39,108 nt of DNA from NCBI GenBank assembly GCA_946478985.1, contig CAMLDZ010000017.1, positions 1-39,108 on the forward strand, read 5' to 3'. Source of the stretch: an uncultured Solimonas sp. Its GTDB lineage: Bacteria > Pseudomonadota > Gammaproteobacteria > Nevskiales > Nevskiaceae. Positions 11,168-20,611 of this stretch are shown piece by piece. The first letter of the stretch is position 1. Each line of letters opens with the position of its first letter. The notes beneath the pieces are model-generated. The model did no database searches, was not told the DNA's origin, and saw nothing but the letters and a program-made list of their open reading frames with translations. A program made the translations under genes and the position numbers.

Positions 11168-11192
11168 AGTATTCGAGGTAGGAGGGACCGAA

Positions 11193-13115
11193 ATGAACCT
11201 GCTTAGCAACTTCCGAGATCAGTACCTGAAGGCTCGCGACGAGGAGATGTCGCTGGAGGAATACCTTCAGCTCTGCAAGCGCGATCCCCTGGCCTGGGCA
11301 TCTCCGGCCGAACGCATGCTGGCGGCGATCGGCGAACCCGAGATCGTCGACACACGCAATGATCCGCGTCTGTCGCGCCTGTTCTCCAACCGCATCATCC
11401 GGCGCTATCCGGCGTTCCGCGAGTTCTTCGGCATGGAGGACGTCATCGCCCAGGTCGTGGCATTTTTCCGGCACGCCGCGCAGGGGCTCGAAGAACGCAA
11501 GCAGGTGCTTTATCTGCTCGGTCCGGTCGGCGGCGGCAAATCGTCGATTGCAGAACGCCTGAAGTCGTTGATGGAAACCTATCCGGTCTACGCGCTCAAA
11601 GGCTCGCCGATCAATGAGTCGCCGCTGGGCCTGTTTTCGCCGGAGCGCGACGGCCCGACGCTGGAGGCCGAATACGGCATCCCCAAGCGCGTGCTCGGCG
11701 GCATCGCCTCGCCCTGGGCGCTCAAGCGGCTGGCCGAGTACGAGGGCGATCTGAGCCAGTTCCGCGTGGTGCGCCTGCAGCCCTCGGTGCTGCGCCAGAT
11801 CGCGATCGCCAAGACCGAACCGGGCGACGAGAACAACCAGGACATCTCCTCGCTGGTCGGCAAGGTCGACATCCGCAAGCTGGAGCTGTATTCGCAGGAC
11901 GATCCGGACGCTTACTCCTACTCCGGCGGCCTGTGCCAGTCCAACCAGGGACTGCTGGAATTCGTCGAGATGTTCAAGGCGCCGATCAAGATGCTGCACC
12001 CGCTGCTGACGGCGACGCAGGAAGGCAACTTCAAGGGCACCGAAGGCTTCTCGGCGATACCGTTCAACGGCGTGATCCTGGCGCATTCCAACGAAAGCGA
12101 GTGGCAGAGCTTCCGCAACAACAAGCACAACGAGGCTTTCCTCGACCGCGTCTACATCGTCAAGGTGCCGTACTGCCTGCAGGTGTCTGAAGAGGTGAAG
12201 ATCTACGGCAAGCTGCTCAAGCACAGCTCGCTGGCAATGGCGCCGTGCGCGCCCGGCACGCTGGAGATGATGGCGCAGTTCTCGGTGCTGACGCGCCTGA
12301 AGGAGCCGGAGAATTCCAGCATCTTCGCCAAGATGCGTGTCTACGACGGCGAGAGCCTCAAGGACACCGATCCGGCGGCCAAGAGCTACCAGGAGTACCG
12401 CGATTACGCCGGCATCGACGAGGGCATGACCGGCATGTCGACACGCTTCGCCTACAAGGTGCTCAGCGCGGTCTTCAACTACGACCAGACCGAAGTCGCC
12501 GCCAACCCCGTGCACCTGATGTACGTGCTCGAGCAGCGCATCGTCCGCGAGCAGCTGCCGGATGAAACCCAGCGCCGCTATCTGGAGTTCATCAAGGGCT
12601 ACCTGGCGACACGCTATGCCGAATTCATCGGCAAGGAGATCCAGACTGCCTATCTGGAGTCGTACTCCGAGTACGGCCAGAACATCTTCGACCGCTACGT
12701 CACGTTCGCCGACTACTGGATCCAGAACGAGGATTACCGCGATCCGGAAACCGGCGAGTCCTTCGACCGCGGCGCGCTCAACTCGGAGCTGGAGAAGATC
12801 GAGAAGCCGGCCGGCATCGCCAACCCCAAGGATTTCCGCAACGAGATCGTCAACTTCGTGCTGCGCGCGCGCAGCCAGCACGGCGGCAAGAATCCGCGCT
12901 GGACCAGCTACGAGAAGCTGCGCGAGGTCATCGAGAAGAAGATGTTCTCGTCGACCGAGGAACTGCTGCCGGTGATCTCCTTCAACGCCAAGGCGTCCGT
13001 CGAGGACAAGAAGAAGCACGAGAGCTTCGTCAGCCGCATGGTCGAGAAGGGCTACACCGAGAAGCAGGTGCGGCTGCTGTCCGAGTGGTACCTGAGGGTG
13101 CGCAAGTCGGCGTAA
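11193..13115 (+). CDS. prkA: PrkA serine protein kinase
   Basis: This 640-aa protein (YeaG in E. coli) belongs to the PrkA family, with an AAA-type ATPase domain and a C-terminal kinase-like domain. The P-loop LGPVGGGKSS is near residue 110. The long conserved sequence from NFRDQYLKARDEEMSLEEYL to the C-terminal WYLRVRKSA has normal family length. The role is in stationary-phase and starvation adaptation; the substrates are poorly known. AGGAGGG lies six bases before the ATG. It is the first gene of a three-gene operon with yeaH and spoVR and lies directly under the sigma-54 promoter. Confidence 0.97.
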   Translation: MNLLSNFRDQYLKARDEEMSLEEYLQLCKRDPLAWASPAERMLAAIGEPEIVDTRNDPRLSRLFSNRIIRRYPAFREFFGMEDVIAQVVAFFRHAAQGLEERKQVLYLLGPVGGGKSSIAERLKSLMETYPVYALKGSPINESPLGLFSPERDGPTLEAEYGIPKRVLGGIASPWALKRLAEYEGDLSQFRVVRLQPSVLRQIAIAKTEPGDENNQDISSLVGKVDIRKLELYSQDDPDAYSYSGGLCQSNQGLLEFVEMFKAPIKMLHPLLTATQEGNFKGTEGFSAIPFNGVILAHSNESEWQSFRNNKHNEAFLDRVYIVKVPYCLQVSEEVKIYGKLLKHSSLAMAPCAPGTLEMMAQFSVLTRLKEPENSSIFAKMRVYDGESLKDTDPAAKSYQEYRDYAGIDEGMTGMSTRFAYKVLSAVFNYDQTEVAANPVHLMYVLEQRIVREQLPDETQRRYLEFIKGYLATRYAEFIGKEIQTAYLESYSEYGQNIFDRYVTFADYWIQNEDYRDPETGESFDRGALNSELEKIEKPAGIANPKDFRNEIVNFVLRARSQHGGKNPRWTSYEKLREVIEKKMFSSTEELLPVISFNAKASVEDKKKHESFVSRMVEKGYTEKQVRLLSEWYLRVRKSA

Positions 13116-13134
13116 GTACGCTGAGGAGAGGCAG

Positions 13135-14361
13135 ATGTCGATCATCATCGACCGTCGGCTCAACGACCGTAACAAGAACACGGTCAACCGCGAGCGGTTC
13201 CTGCGCCGGTACAAGGAGCAGATCCGCAAGTCGGTCGCCGACATGGTGTCGAAGCGTTCGATCACCGACATGGATCGCGGCGGGGACGTCAGCATCCCCG
13301 TCCGCGACATCTCGGAACCGCAGTTCGGACATGGCGAGGGCGGCGATCGCGATATCGTCCTGCCGGGCAATCACAGGTTCGCCGCCGGCGACCGGCTGCC
13401 GCGCCCGGACGGCGGCGCCAGTGGTGGCGGCTCCGGCGAAGGCGAGGGACAGGGCGGGCCGACGCAGGACGACTTCAGCTTCTCGCTGTCGCGCGAGGAG
13501 TTCCTGAACCTGTTCTTCGACGACCTGGAGCTGCCGCACCTGATCCGCAACACGCTCGGGGACGTCAACGAATACAAGCTGCAGCGTGCCGGCTATACGC
13601 CGTCCGGCGTACCGGCCAATCTGTCGGTCGCGCGCTCGCTGCGCCAGGCCATGGCGCGGCGCATCGCGCTCGAGGCGCCACTGAAGCGCCAGCTCGCCGA
13701 CCTCCGGCAGCGCGAGGTGCCGCCGGACGAGGAGATCGCCGAACTGCAGCGACGCATCGACCGCGTGCCCTTCCTCGACGAAATCGATCTGCGCTACCGC
13801 CATCGCGTCAAGGTGCCGCAGCCGGTGTCGCGCGCGGTGATGTTCTGCCTGATGGACGTGTCGGCGTCGATGAGCGAGGACAAGAAGGATCTCGCCAAGC
13901 GCTTCTTCACGCTGCTGTACCTGTTCCTCAGCCGCAAGTACAAGCGCGTCGAGCTGGTTTTCATCCGCCATACCGACAACGCCCAGGAAGTCGAAGAGGA
14001 CGCCTTCTTCCACGATACGCAGAGCGGCGGCACGGTGGTGCTGTCGGCGTTGAAGCTGATGCACGAGATCGTCGTCGCCCGCTATCCGACGGAGGAGTGG
14101 AACATCTACGGCGCACAGGTCTCCGACGGCGATGCCTTCGGTGCCGATCCGGAGAAGAGCCGTGCCTGCCTGACCGATCAGTTGCTGCCGTTGCTGCGCT
14201 ACTTCGCCTATGTGGAAGTCCCGGACGACTCCAGCCGCATCAGCCCGCTGACCCACGCCTACCAGCGGATCGACAGCGAAAAGTTCGCGATGGCGGCCGT
14301 CAACGAGCGGGGCGGCGTCTATCCGGTGCTGCGGGAGCTGTTCCGCAAGGAGGCTGCGTGA
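13135..14361 (+). CDS. yeaH: YeaH/DUF444 protein (von Willebrand A-like)
   Basis: This 408-aa protein has a basic N-terminus (IIIDRRLNDRNKNTVNRERF), a Gly-rich flexible stretch (about residues 95-112) and a C-terminal vWA-like domain. The metal-site motif D241-V-S-A-S appears in FCLMDVSASMSEDKK. DUF444 proteins are almost always encoded beside prkA and spoVR. Their molecular task is not established. GAGGAGA precedes the ATG, 20 bp after prkA. The stop overlaps the spoVR start as GTGA. Confidence 0.95.
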   Translation: MSIIIDRRLNDRNKNTVNRERFLRRYKEQIRKSVADMVSKRSITDMDRGGDVSIPVRDISEPQFGHGEGGDRDIVLPGNHRFAAGDRLPRPDGGASGGGSGEGEGQGGPTQDDFSFSLSREEFLNLFFDDLELPHLIRNTLGDVNEYKLQRAGYTPSGVPANLSVARSLRQAMARRIALEAPLKRQLADLRQREVPPDEEIAELQRRIDRVPFLDEIDLRYRHRVKVPQPVSRAVMFCLMDVSASMSEDKKDLAKRFFTLLYLFLSRKYKRVELVFIRHTDNAQEVEEDAFFHDTQSGGTVVLSALKLMHEIVVARYPTEEWNIYGAQVSDGDAFGADPEKSRACLTDQLLPLLRYFAYVEVPDDSSRISPLTHAYQRIDSEKFAMAAVNERGGVYPVLRELFRKEAA

Positions 14362-15869
14362 ACTGCCTGCAAGGTCCGCTGTCCACCGGCGCCGAGTGGA
14401 CATTCGAGCTGCTGACCGACTACGACCGCGAGATCGGCAAGATCGCCCGCGAAGAGTTCAAGCTGGACTGCTATCCGAACCAGATCGAGGTGATCGCCTC
14501 CGAGCAGATGCTCGACGCCTACGCCTCGCTCGGCCTGCCGATCGGCTATCCGCACTGGAGCTACGGCAAGGAGTTCATCAAGAACGAGCAGATGTATCGC
14601 CGCGGCATGCGCGGGCTGGCGTACGAGATCGTCATCAACTCCAACCCCTGTATCGCCTATCTGATGGAGGAGAACAGCGTGCCGATGCAGGCGCTGGTGA
14701 TCGCGCACGCCTGCTACGGTCACAACTCCTTCTTCAAGGGCAACTACCTGTTCCGGCAGTGGACCAATGCCGACGCGATCATCGACTACATGGTGTTCGC
14801 GCGGAACTTCGTGCTGCAGTGCGAGGAGCGTTATGGCCACGAGGCGGTCGAGAACACGCTCGACTCCTGCCATGCGCTGATGAGCCATGGTGTCGACCGC
14901 TATCGCCAGCCCACGCCGCTATCGGCCGATGAGGAGCGGCTGCGTCAGCGCGAGCGCGAGGATTACGCCTGGAAGCAGTACGACGAAATCTGGCGCACGC
15001 TGCCATCGCGCAACGGCAATGGCCGCGACCGCGGCGAAGCGGAGTCGGTCTATCCGCCGGAGCCGCAGGAGAACCTGCTGTATTTCGTCGAGAAGCACGC
15101 GCCCAAGCTGGAGCCCTGGCAGCGCGAGCTGGTGCGCATCGTCCGCAAGATGGCGCAGTACTTCTATCCGCAGGGCCTGACCAAGGTGATGAACGAAGGC
15201 TGGGCGACCTTCTGGCATTACACCCTTCTGAACCGTCTGTATGACAAGGGCCTGGTCAACGACGGCTTCATGCTCGAAGTGCTCAGCTCGCACACCAATG
15301 TCGTCACGCAGCGCGGCTACGACCAGCGCGGCTATGGCGGCATCAATCCGTATGCGCTGGGCTTCGCGATGATGACGGACATCCGCCGCATCTGTGAGCA
15401 TCCCACCGCCGAGGATCGCGCCTGGTTCCCGGACATCGCCGGCGGCGACTGGCTCAAGGTTCTCGATTTCGCGATGCGCAACTACAAGGACGAATCGTTC
15501 ATCGGCCAGTTCCTGTCGCCGCATCTGATCCGCGAGTTTCATTTGTTCGCGATCGCCGACCGCGAGAGCGACGATCACCTGCTGGTTGATTCGATCCACA
15601 ACGAGCAGGGCTACCGCCGCGTGCGGCAGCTGCTGAGCCAGCAGTACAACCGCGACAGCCTGGTGCCGGACATCCAGGTGGTCCGCTACGATCATCGCGG
15701 CGACCGCTCGCTGAGCTTGCGCCATCGTCAGCATCGCCGGCGCCCGCTGTCCGAGGAGGCCGGCGAAGTGCTCAAGCATCTGGCGCGGCTCTGGGGCTTC
15801 ACCGTGCGCCTGGAAACCACCGACGCGGACAACCGCCTGCTGTCGGTGCAGGAACAATCGGCGACCTGA
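14358..15869 (+). CDS. spoVR: SpoVR family protein
   Basis: This 503-aa protein is homologous to B. subtilis SpoVR and E. coli YcgB. It opens STGAEWTFELLTDYDREIGK and carries the conserved HACYGHNSFFKGNYLF, LDSCHALMSHGVDRY and MNEGWATFWHY segments, rich in His, Glu and Asp and suggestive of a metal site. The biochemical function is unknown; in sporeformers it affects cortex formation. I chose the GTG at 14358 because GGAGG lies four bases upstream and it overlaps the yeaH stop, a sign of translational coupling. It is the last gene of the operon. Confidence 0.95.
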   Translation: MNCLQGPLSTGAEWTFELLTDYDREIGKIAREEFKLDCYPNQIEVIASEQMLDAYASLGLPIGYPHWSYGKEFIKNEQMYRRGMRGLAYEIVINSNPCIAYLMEENSVPMQALVIAHACYGHNSFFKGNYLFRQWTNADAIIDYMVFARNFVLQCEERYGHEAVENTLDSCHALMSHGVDRYRQPTPLSADEERLRQREREDYAWKQYDEIWRTLPSRNGNGRDRGEAESVYPPEPQENLLYFVEKHAPKLEPWQRELVRIVRKMAQYFYPQGLTKVMNEGWATFWHYTLLNRLYDKGLVNDGFMLEVLSSHTNVVTQRGYDQRGYGGINPYALGFAMMTDIRRICEHPTAEDRAWFPDIAGGDWLKVLDFAMRNYKDESFIGQFLSPHLIREFHLFAIADRESDDHLLVDSIHNEQGYRRVRQLLSQQYNRDSLVPDIQVVRYDHRGDRSLSLRHRQHRRRPLSEEAGEVLKHLARLWGFTVRLETTDADNRLLSVQEQSAT

Positions 15870-15894
15870 GCGCGCGTCGTGGCGCCAGATGCAG

Positions 15895-15924
15895 AAAAGG
15901 CCCCGTCATCATGACGGGGCCTTT
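15895..15924. terminator. Bidirectional terminator spoVR/opgD
   Basis: A 10-bp GC-rich stem GGCCCCGTCA/TGACGGGGCC (15899-15908 with 15912-15921) and a 3-base loop are flanked by AAAA on the left and TTT on the right. It can stop both spoVR and the convergent opgD. Confidence 0.92.
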
Positions 15925-15945
15925 CTCGTGGCGAGCGGCTTGCCG

Positions 15946-17526
15946 CTACGGGTGGTACTGGTAGAGCCAGGTTTCCGACAGTGTCTGGTTGCCGTTCTTC
16001 AGGTACAGGCGCATGTCGACCGGCGCGTCGCCGTCGACGGTGAGATCGAACTGCGCGCGCCAGTGGCCGGGCACATTGTTCGGCACCGCCTCGGTGAACA
16101 CGTAGCTGAACTTGCCGCGCGAGGCGCTGAGCACCGCTTCCGGCCGCACGCCGAAGGCGAGCTTCTCCAGCGGCCCGCCCTTGAACTCCACCATGAACTT
16201 GCGCACGCCGGCCGGCCGCGGCTGGCCCGGCTGCCCGCCGCGGCCGAGACGCGTCGCCACGCAGCGCGCCAGCGGCGTCGGATACGGCTCGTCGGCAGCC
16301 CAGTGCAGGCGATATTTCAGCCGGTACTCATTGCCCGCCTTGGCCGGCGCCTTGGGCACCCACATGGCGACGATGTTGTCGTGGATCTCGTCGTCGGTCG
16401 GGATTTCGACCAGCTGCACGGTGCCGGCGCCCCAGCCGTCGATCGGCTCGATCCACAGGCTCGGCCGGCGGTCGTAGGCAACGCCATCCTGATAGTTGTC
16501 GAAATCGCGATCGCGCTGCAGCAGGCCGAAGCCCTTCGGGTTGTCGTCGGAGAAAGCCGAGGCCATGGTCCGCACCGGATTGTTGAGCGGCCGCCAGATG
16601 CGCTCGCCGCTGCCGGTCCACAGCGCCAGGCCGTCGGAGTCGTGCACTTCCGGACGCCAGTCGATCGCGGTCTGCTTGACCGTCTCCGAGTACCAGTACA
16701 TCGAGGTCGCCGGTGCGATGCCGAGGCGGGCGACGTCGCGGCGCAGGAAGATCGCGCAGTCGATGTCCATCACCACCGCCTTGGCGCGCTTCATCACGAA
16801 GCGCCAGGCGCCGGTGATGCTAGGACCCTCCAGCAGCGCGTTGACGATGACCGTGTCGCTGTTGTCGCTGGCCGGCGGCTCGAAATAGAAGCGCGTGAAG
16901 TTGGGAAACTCCTCCGGCCGCTCCGACTGCGCGACGTCGATGGCGATGCCGCGCGCCGACAGGCCGTACTGGAACAGCTCGCCGATCGCGCGGAAGTAGG
17001 AGGCGCCGAGGAAGGCCACCCAGTCGTTCTTCTTCCAGTCCAGCTTGGCTCCAGCCTTGCGGCTCTCCTGGAACCGGAAACCGGCGAAGCCGGCGCCACG
17101 CGGCAGTTCCTTGGCCGGGCTGTTCTTCGGCATCTCGAAGTACGAGGTGTCGTAGACGATCTCGCGCGCGTCGCCGCCTTCGACCAGGTACATCCGCACC
17201 GGCGACTGGAAGTAGCGGCCGAGATGGAAAAAGGTCAGCGGGTACTGGCCGGGGCCGTCGGCGAACACGGCGTAGTCCGGCTTGTACTTGATCTTGCCGT
17301 GCTGCTCATAGTCGATGCGCTCGAGCACGGCCTTGGGCAGCGGCGGCGGCGCCTCGTAGGGCTTGGCGGCCAGCGCCTTGGCCTGCGCCACCAGCGATTC
17401 GAACGAGAACGACCTGGCGCCGCCCAGGCGCACCTTGTTGGCGGCCAGGGCCTCGGGCGTGATGCCGAGGGCGGCAAGGGCAGCGCTCATGCTGCCGGCA
17501 GCGATGAAGTCACGACGATTGATCAT
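15946..17526 (-). CDS. opgD: Periplasmic glucan biosynthesis protein OpgD/MdoD
   Basis: This 526-aa protein of the OpgG/OpgD family acts in the periplasm on osmoregulated glucan backbones. It starts MINRRDFIAAGSMSAALAAL, a twin-arginine (Tat) signal, which is typical of OpgD and not OpgG. Typical family segments are ARSFSFESLVAQAKALA, YDTSYFEMP, GASYFRAIG, YFEPP, SDGLALWTGSGERIWRPLNNP, DNYQDGVAYDRRPSLWIEP and WVPKAPAKAGNEYRLKYRLHW. No opgG or opgH is in the window. Frame upstream of the ATG at 17526 is open but has no secretion-compatible sequence. Confidence 0.95.
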   Translation of the reverse strand: MINRRDFIAAGSMSAALAALGITPEALAANKVRLGGARSFSFESLVAQAKALAAKPYEAPPPLPKAVLERIDYEQHGKIKYKPDYAVFADGPGQYPLTFFHLGRYFQSPVRMYLVEGGDAREIVYDTSYFEMPKNSPAKELPRGAGFAGFRFQESRKAGAKLDWKKNDWVAFLGASYFRAIGELFQYGLSARGIAIDVAQSERPEEFPNFTRFYFEPPASDNSDTVIVNALLEGPSITGAWRFVMKRAKAVVMDIDCAIFLRRDVARLGIAPATSMYWYSETVKQTAIDWRPEVHDSDGLALWTGSGERIWRPLNNPVRTMASAFSDDNPKGFGLLQRDRDFDNYQDGVAYDRRPSLWIEPIDGWGAGTVQLVEIPTDDEIHDNIVAMWVPKAPAKAGNEYRLKYRLHWAADEPYPTPLARCVATRLGRGGQPGQPRPAGVRKFMVEFKGGPLEKLAFGVRPEAVLSASRGKFSYVFTEAVPNNVPGHWRAQFDLTVDGDAPVDMRLYLKNGNQTLSETWLYQYHP

Positions 17527-17684
17527 GTCGACCGATCTGTTGCTTGAGGAATGGGCTTGCGGTGCAAACGCCGCATCATAAGAAAAAAGCGACTGAACCG
17601 GCTCTGAAGCCTCGCCGGAGCGCGCGCCTGGAGGCGGCGGCGCATGCGACAATGGCGCGTCTTTGACCACCCGCGCCCCTGCCG

Positions 17685-18578
17685 ATGTCCGCCGTCGTCC
17701 ACCCGATCCAGTTCCACCCGTCCGCACCGGCCGCCGGCGGCCAGGAGCGCCGCGAGCAGAACAAGCTCGCCAAGCGGCTGCGCCGCCAGGTCGGCCAGGC
17801 CATCATGGACTACAACATGATCAGCGACGGCGACCGCGTGATGGTCTGCCTGTCCGGCGGCAAGGACAGCTACACGATGCTGGAGATGCTGCTGCAGCTG
17901 CAGCAGAAGGCGCCGGTCAAGTTCCACCTCACCGCCGTCAACCTCGACCAGAAGCAGCCGGATTTTCCCGAGCATGTGCTGCCGGAGTACCTGAAGCAGC
18001 GCGGCGTCGACTTCCACATCATCGAGCAGGACACCTATTCGGTGGTCAAGCGCGTGATTCCGGAAGGCAAGACCATGTGCTCGCTGTGCTCGCGGCTGCG
18101 CCGCGGCTCGCTGTACACCTATGCCGCGGAACACGGCTATACCAAGATCGCGCTCGGCCATCACAAGGACGACATCGTCGCGACCTTCTTCCTCAACCTG
18201 TTCCACGGCGGCCGCCTGGCGGCGATGCCGCCGAAGCTGCAGTCCGACGACGGCCGCAACGTCGTCATCCGCCCGCTGGCCTACTGCCGCGAGCGCGACA
18301 TCGCCGCCTACGCGGAGCAGCAGGGCTTCCCGATCATTCCCTGCAACCTCTGCGGCTCGCAGGAGCAGCTGCAGCGCAAGCAGGTGCGCCGGATGATGGA
18401 CGCCTGGGAGCGCGAGCACCCCAACCGCGTCGAACAGGTGTTCGCGTCACTGACCAACGTCGCCCCTTCGCAGCTCGCCGACCCGAAGCTGTTCGACTTC
18501 GCCGCGCTCGGCGGCGCCACCTCGGCCGCCGGTAGCTGGCTGGTGGCCGACCCCGACGCGGAAACCGCCCCGGCATGA
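17685..18578 (+). CDS. ttcA: tRNA 2-thiocytidine(32) synthetase TtcA
   Basis: TtcA adds sulfur to cytidine 32 in some tRNAs, using ATP and a [4Fe-4S] cluster. The 297-aa protein has the PP-loop SGGKDS (residues 57-62) and the paired cysteine motifs C132-S-L-C135 and C220-N-L-C223. It also has [19 protein letters not shown], characteristic of the family. It starts at an ATG without a clear ribosome site, 158 bp from divergent opgD. Its stop overlaps the next gene as ATGA. Confidence 0.97.
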   Translation: MSAVVHPIQFHPSAPAAGGQERREQNKLAKRLRRQVGQAIMDYNMISDGDRVMVCLSGGKDSYTMLEMLLQLQQKAPVKFHLTAVNLDQKQPDFPEHVLPEYLKQRGVDFHIIEQDTYSVVKRVIPEGKTMCSLCSRLRRGSLYTYAAEHGYTKIALGHHKDDIVATFFLNLFHGGRLAAMPPKLQSDDGRNVVIRPLAYCRERDIAAYAEQQGFPIIPCNLCGSQEQLQRKQVRRMMDAWEREHPNRVEQVFASLTNVAPSQLADPKLFDFAALGGATSAAGSWLVADPDAETAPA

Positions 18579-19471
18579 GGTATTGGCGGCGGCTGGCGCT
18601 GGCCTGGCTGTTCACGGGCAGTGCCTTCGCCCACTCCGGTCACGACGACGCTGTCGCGGCGGCAGGCAGCCGCGCCGGCGCACCGTTCCTCTGGCAGGTC
18701 AATGACGGCAAGTACCGCCACTACCTGCTCGGCTCCGTGCACCTGCTGCCGCAGGCCGCGCATCCATTGCCCGCGGCGCTGGAGACCGCCTACGCGCAGG
18801 CCGACACGTTAGTGTTCGAAAGCGATCTCGACGCGCTCGACGATGCCCAGGCGCAGCAGACGGTGCTCGCTGCCGCGCAGCAGGGCCGGCTGGTCGACGA
18901 GGCCGATGCGGCGCTGCTGCAGCGGGTGCGCACGGTCGCCACCGCGGTCGGCCTGCCGGCCGACGTCTGCGACGCCTACGCCGCCTGGTTCTGCGCGCTG
19001 ACGCTGGAGCTGGTGGGCTACGAGCGCAGCGGCTTCGAGTCGGCTTTCGGCATCGACCAGTACTTCCACCAGCGCGCACGCGGCGACCGCAAGACCATCG
19101 CCTGGTTCGAGACACCGGCTGCACACCTGAAGCTGTTCAGTGCCATGCGCGGCGCCACCGGCATCGAGCTGCTGCGCTCCGCGCTCGACGAGCAGCAGCA
19201 GGACGAGCAGGCGCCGCAGCAGCTGTTCGAGGCCTGGCAGCGCGGCGACGAGGGCTTCGTCGAACAGCTGGTCGACGACACCCGGAGCGACTACCCGCGC
19301 GTCTACGCGGCGCTGCTGGCCGATCGCAACCGGGCCTGGCTGCCGGCGCTGGATGCCCGGCTGCGCCAGTCGCGGCCACAACTGGTCATCGTCGGCGCCG
19401 CCCATCTGTACGGCCGCGATGGCCTGATCGCGCTGCTGCGCGCGCGCGGCTTCGACGTGCGCAAGCCTTAG
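18575..19471 (+). CDS. TraB/GumN-like protein
   Basis: This 298-aa protein has a signal peptide ([15 protein letters not shown]). The mature part has the TraB/GumN fold markers: [11 protein letters not shown] with a catalytic-like histidine near the start, [13 protein letters not shown], and [22 protein letters not shown] at the end. The family (TIKI/TraB/PrgY-type) includes metal-dependent proteases; bacterial members are mostly uncharacterised. It is translationally coupled to ttcA by an ATGA overlap. Its stop overlaps the end of the convergent AraC gene by 4 bp. Periplasmic location is inferred. Confidence 0.87.
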   Translation: MRYWRRLALAWLFTGSAFAHSGHDDAVAAAGSRAGAPFLWQVNDGKYRHYLLGSVHLLPQAAHPLPAALETAYAQADTLVFESDLDALDDAQAQQTVLAAAQQGRLVDEADAALLQRVRTVATAVGLPADVCDAYAAWFCALTLELVGYERSGFESAFGIDQYFHQRARGDRKTIAWFETPAAHLKLFSAMRGATGIELLRSALDEQQQDEQAPQQLFEAWQRGDEGFVEQLVDDTRSDYPRVYAALLADRNRAWLPALDARLRQSRPQLVIVGAAHLYGRDGLIALLRARGFDVRKP

Positions 19472-20388
19472 GAGTTGCGCAGTGCGTTGACGTAGCCGAT
19501 CGGCGTGCAGCCTTCGAGCGACTTGAAGATCGTCGAGAAATGCGACTGGCCGCTGAAGCCGACCTCATAGGCGATATCGGCAAGGCTGTGCCTGCCCTCG
19601 TGCTGCAGCCCTTCGCGCAACAGCTGCTTGGCACGCTCGACGCGACGCCGGTTGAGATAGCGGTGCGGTGAACAGCCGAAGCGTGTGCTGAACTCGCGTG
19701 CGAACAGCGCACGACTGACGCCGGCGCGCGCCGACAGCTCGTCGAGCGTCAGCTTATCGGCCAGATGCTGCTCGATCTGCCGCAGCACGGCGTCGAAGTC
19801 CGGCTGTCGCGGCCCGCGCTGCAGCCGCATCGGCAGATCGATCTGCTCGGGGCCGCCACGTTCGACCAGCATGGCCAGATGCGCGACTAGCGAATCCAGC
19901 AGACGCGCGCAGTAGCGCTCGGTATCGCGGCTGCGGCTGCGTGAGGCCTGCATCAGCGCCCTGACGCTGGCCAGCACGTACTCGTCGCGGAATGCGAAAA
20001 GGCAGTCGGACTGGCCGAGGATCCGCGCCCATTCGTCGGCGTGACGGCGATTGGGGCTTTCCGGCGAGAAATGCAGCGTCGCGAACTCGACGGCACCGTC
20101 GGTGCGAAAGCTGATCGGCTTGCCGCGCGGCATCAAGGTGATGTCACCGGGCTTGGAAAACGAGCGCGTCAGCCCCTCATGCGTGAACAAACGCACCCGG
20201 CGGGCGCCGCCCAGATGCAGCGAGACGATCAATTCGCCGTTCTCCGGGATATGCACCTCCTGCACCGGGCCGGTGTTCCAGCCGTACAGGCCGACGCCGC
20301 GCCGCGCGTCGGAATCGCGGACCAGCGAAGGCCCGCTCGTGCAGATGCCGCGGATGGCATCGACCGCGCGCAGTGCCTTGTCACTCAT
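19468..20388 (-). CDS. AraC family transcriptional regulator
   Basis: This 306-aa regulator has an N-terminal cupin-like sensor part (HIPENGELIVSLHLGG, GDITLMPRGKPISF) and two helix-turn-helix motifs at the C-terminus (LTLDELSARAGVSRALFARE, then SLADIAYEVGFSGQSHFSTI and the F-K-x-x-G-P-x-x-Y-like FKSLEGCTPIGYVNALR). AGGAGA lies before the ATG. It is divergent from the sulfotransferase gene by 223 bp and is the likely local regulator of the module to its right. The effector is unknown; the N-terminal part resembles regulators of aromatic or lipid-like compound pathways only in general form. Confidence 0.92.
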   Translation of the reverse strand: MSDKALRAVDAIRGICTSGPSLVRDSDARRGVGLYGWNTGPVQEVHIPENGELIVSLHLGGARRVRLFTHEGLTRSFSKPGDITLMPRGKPISFRTDGAVEFATLHFSPESPNRRHADEWARILGQSDCLFAFRDEYVLASVRALMQASRSRSRDTERYCARLLDSLVAHLAMLVERGGPEQIDLPMRLQRGPRQPDFDAVLRQIEQHLADKLTLDELSARAGVSRALFAREFSTRFGCSPHRYLNRRRVERAKQLLREGLQHEGRHSLADIAYEVGFSGQSHFSTIFKSLEGCTPIGYVNALRNS

Positions 20389-20432
20389 GGCTCGCTCTCC
20401 TCGACAACAGCGCCGTCATGGCAGCGCTTTAT

Positions 20433-20442
20433 GAATCGATTC
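20433..20442. promoter_or_regulatory. Palindrome GAATCGATTC in the divergent region
   Basis: A perfect 10-bp palindrome lies 45 bp upstream of the AraC gene, in the AT-richest part of the divergent region. It shares GAATC with the two direct repeats further right and may be part of the same operator set, possibly for autoregulation. Confidence 0.3.
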
Positions 20443-20492
20443 TGACATAAGTAAATAACAGATCCGCCCGCCTTGTCAGGTGTCGGCGCGTG

Positions 20493-20523
20493 GACGAATC
20501 AGGAAAAAACGCCGAGACGAATC
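20493..20523 (+). promoter_or_regulatory. Direct repeats, candidate AraC operator
   Basis: GACGAATC occurs at 20493-20500 and again at 20516-20523, a 23-bp period, each copy followed by a base pair set close to WG. Two direct half-sites about two helical turns apart are the usual target of AraC-type regulators. The site lies about 90-120 bp before the sulfotransferase ATG. Confidence 0.42.
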
Positions 20524-20611
20524 TGATAGTCCCGGCCGCGGCGGCCGCAACAAGATCGGCTCCGGACGCATCGCCGCACACAAAACCAACGCGTCGTCAG
20601 GAGACACAGAC

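Larger units (their letters stand above)
10768..11192 (+). promoter_or_regulatory. Non-coding regulatory region of prkA operon
   Basis: This 425-bp stretch has lower GC than its surroundings and no convincing gene. It contains four dyads: the one at 10783-10818, CGTATGCAG/CTGCGTACG around a TACT loop (10849-10870), a 28-bp dyad at 10939-10966 centred on GGACACGGTGTCC, and a weaker AAGACG/CGTCTT pair (11007-11032). A sigma-54 promoter sits at its right end. The arrangement resembles an enhancer region for a sigma-54 activator. Confidence 0.6.

Noticed and set aside
15889..17547. Long plus-strand frame across opgD.
   Set aside because: It is the GC-rich shadow of opgD, without signal sequence, motifs or ribosome site, and it begins inside the bidirectional terminator.
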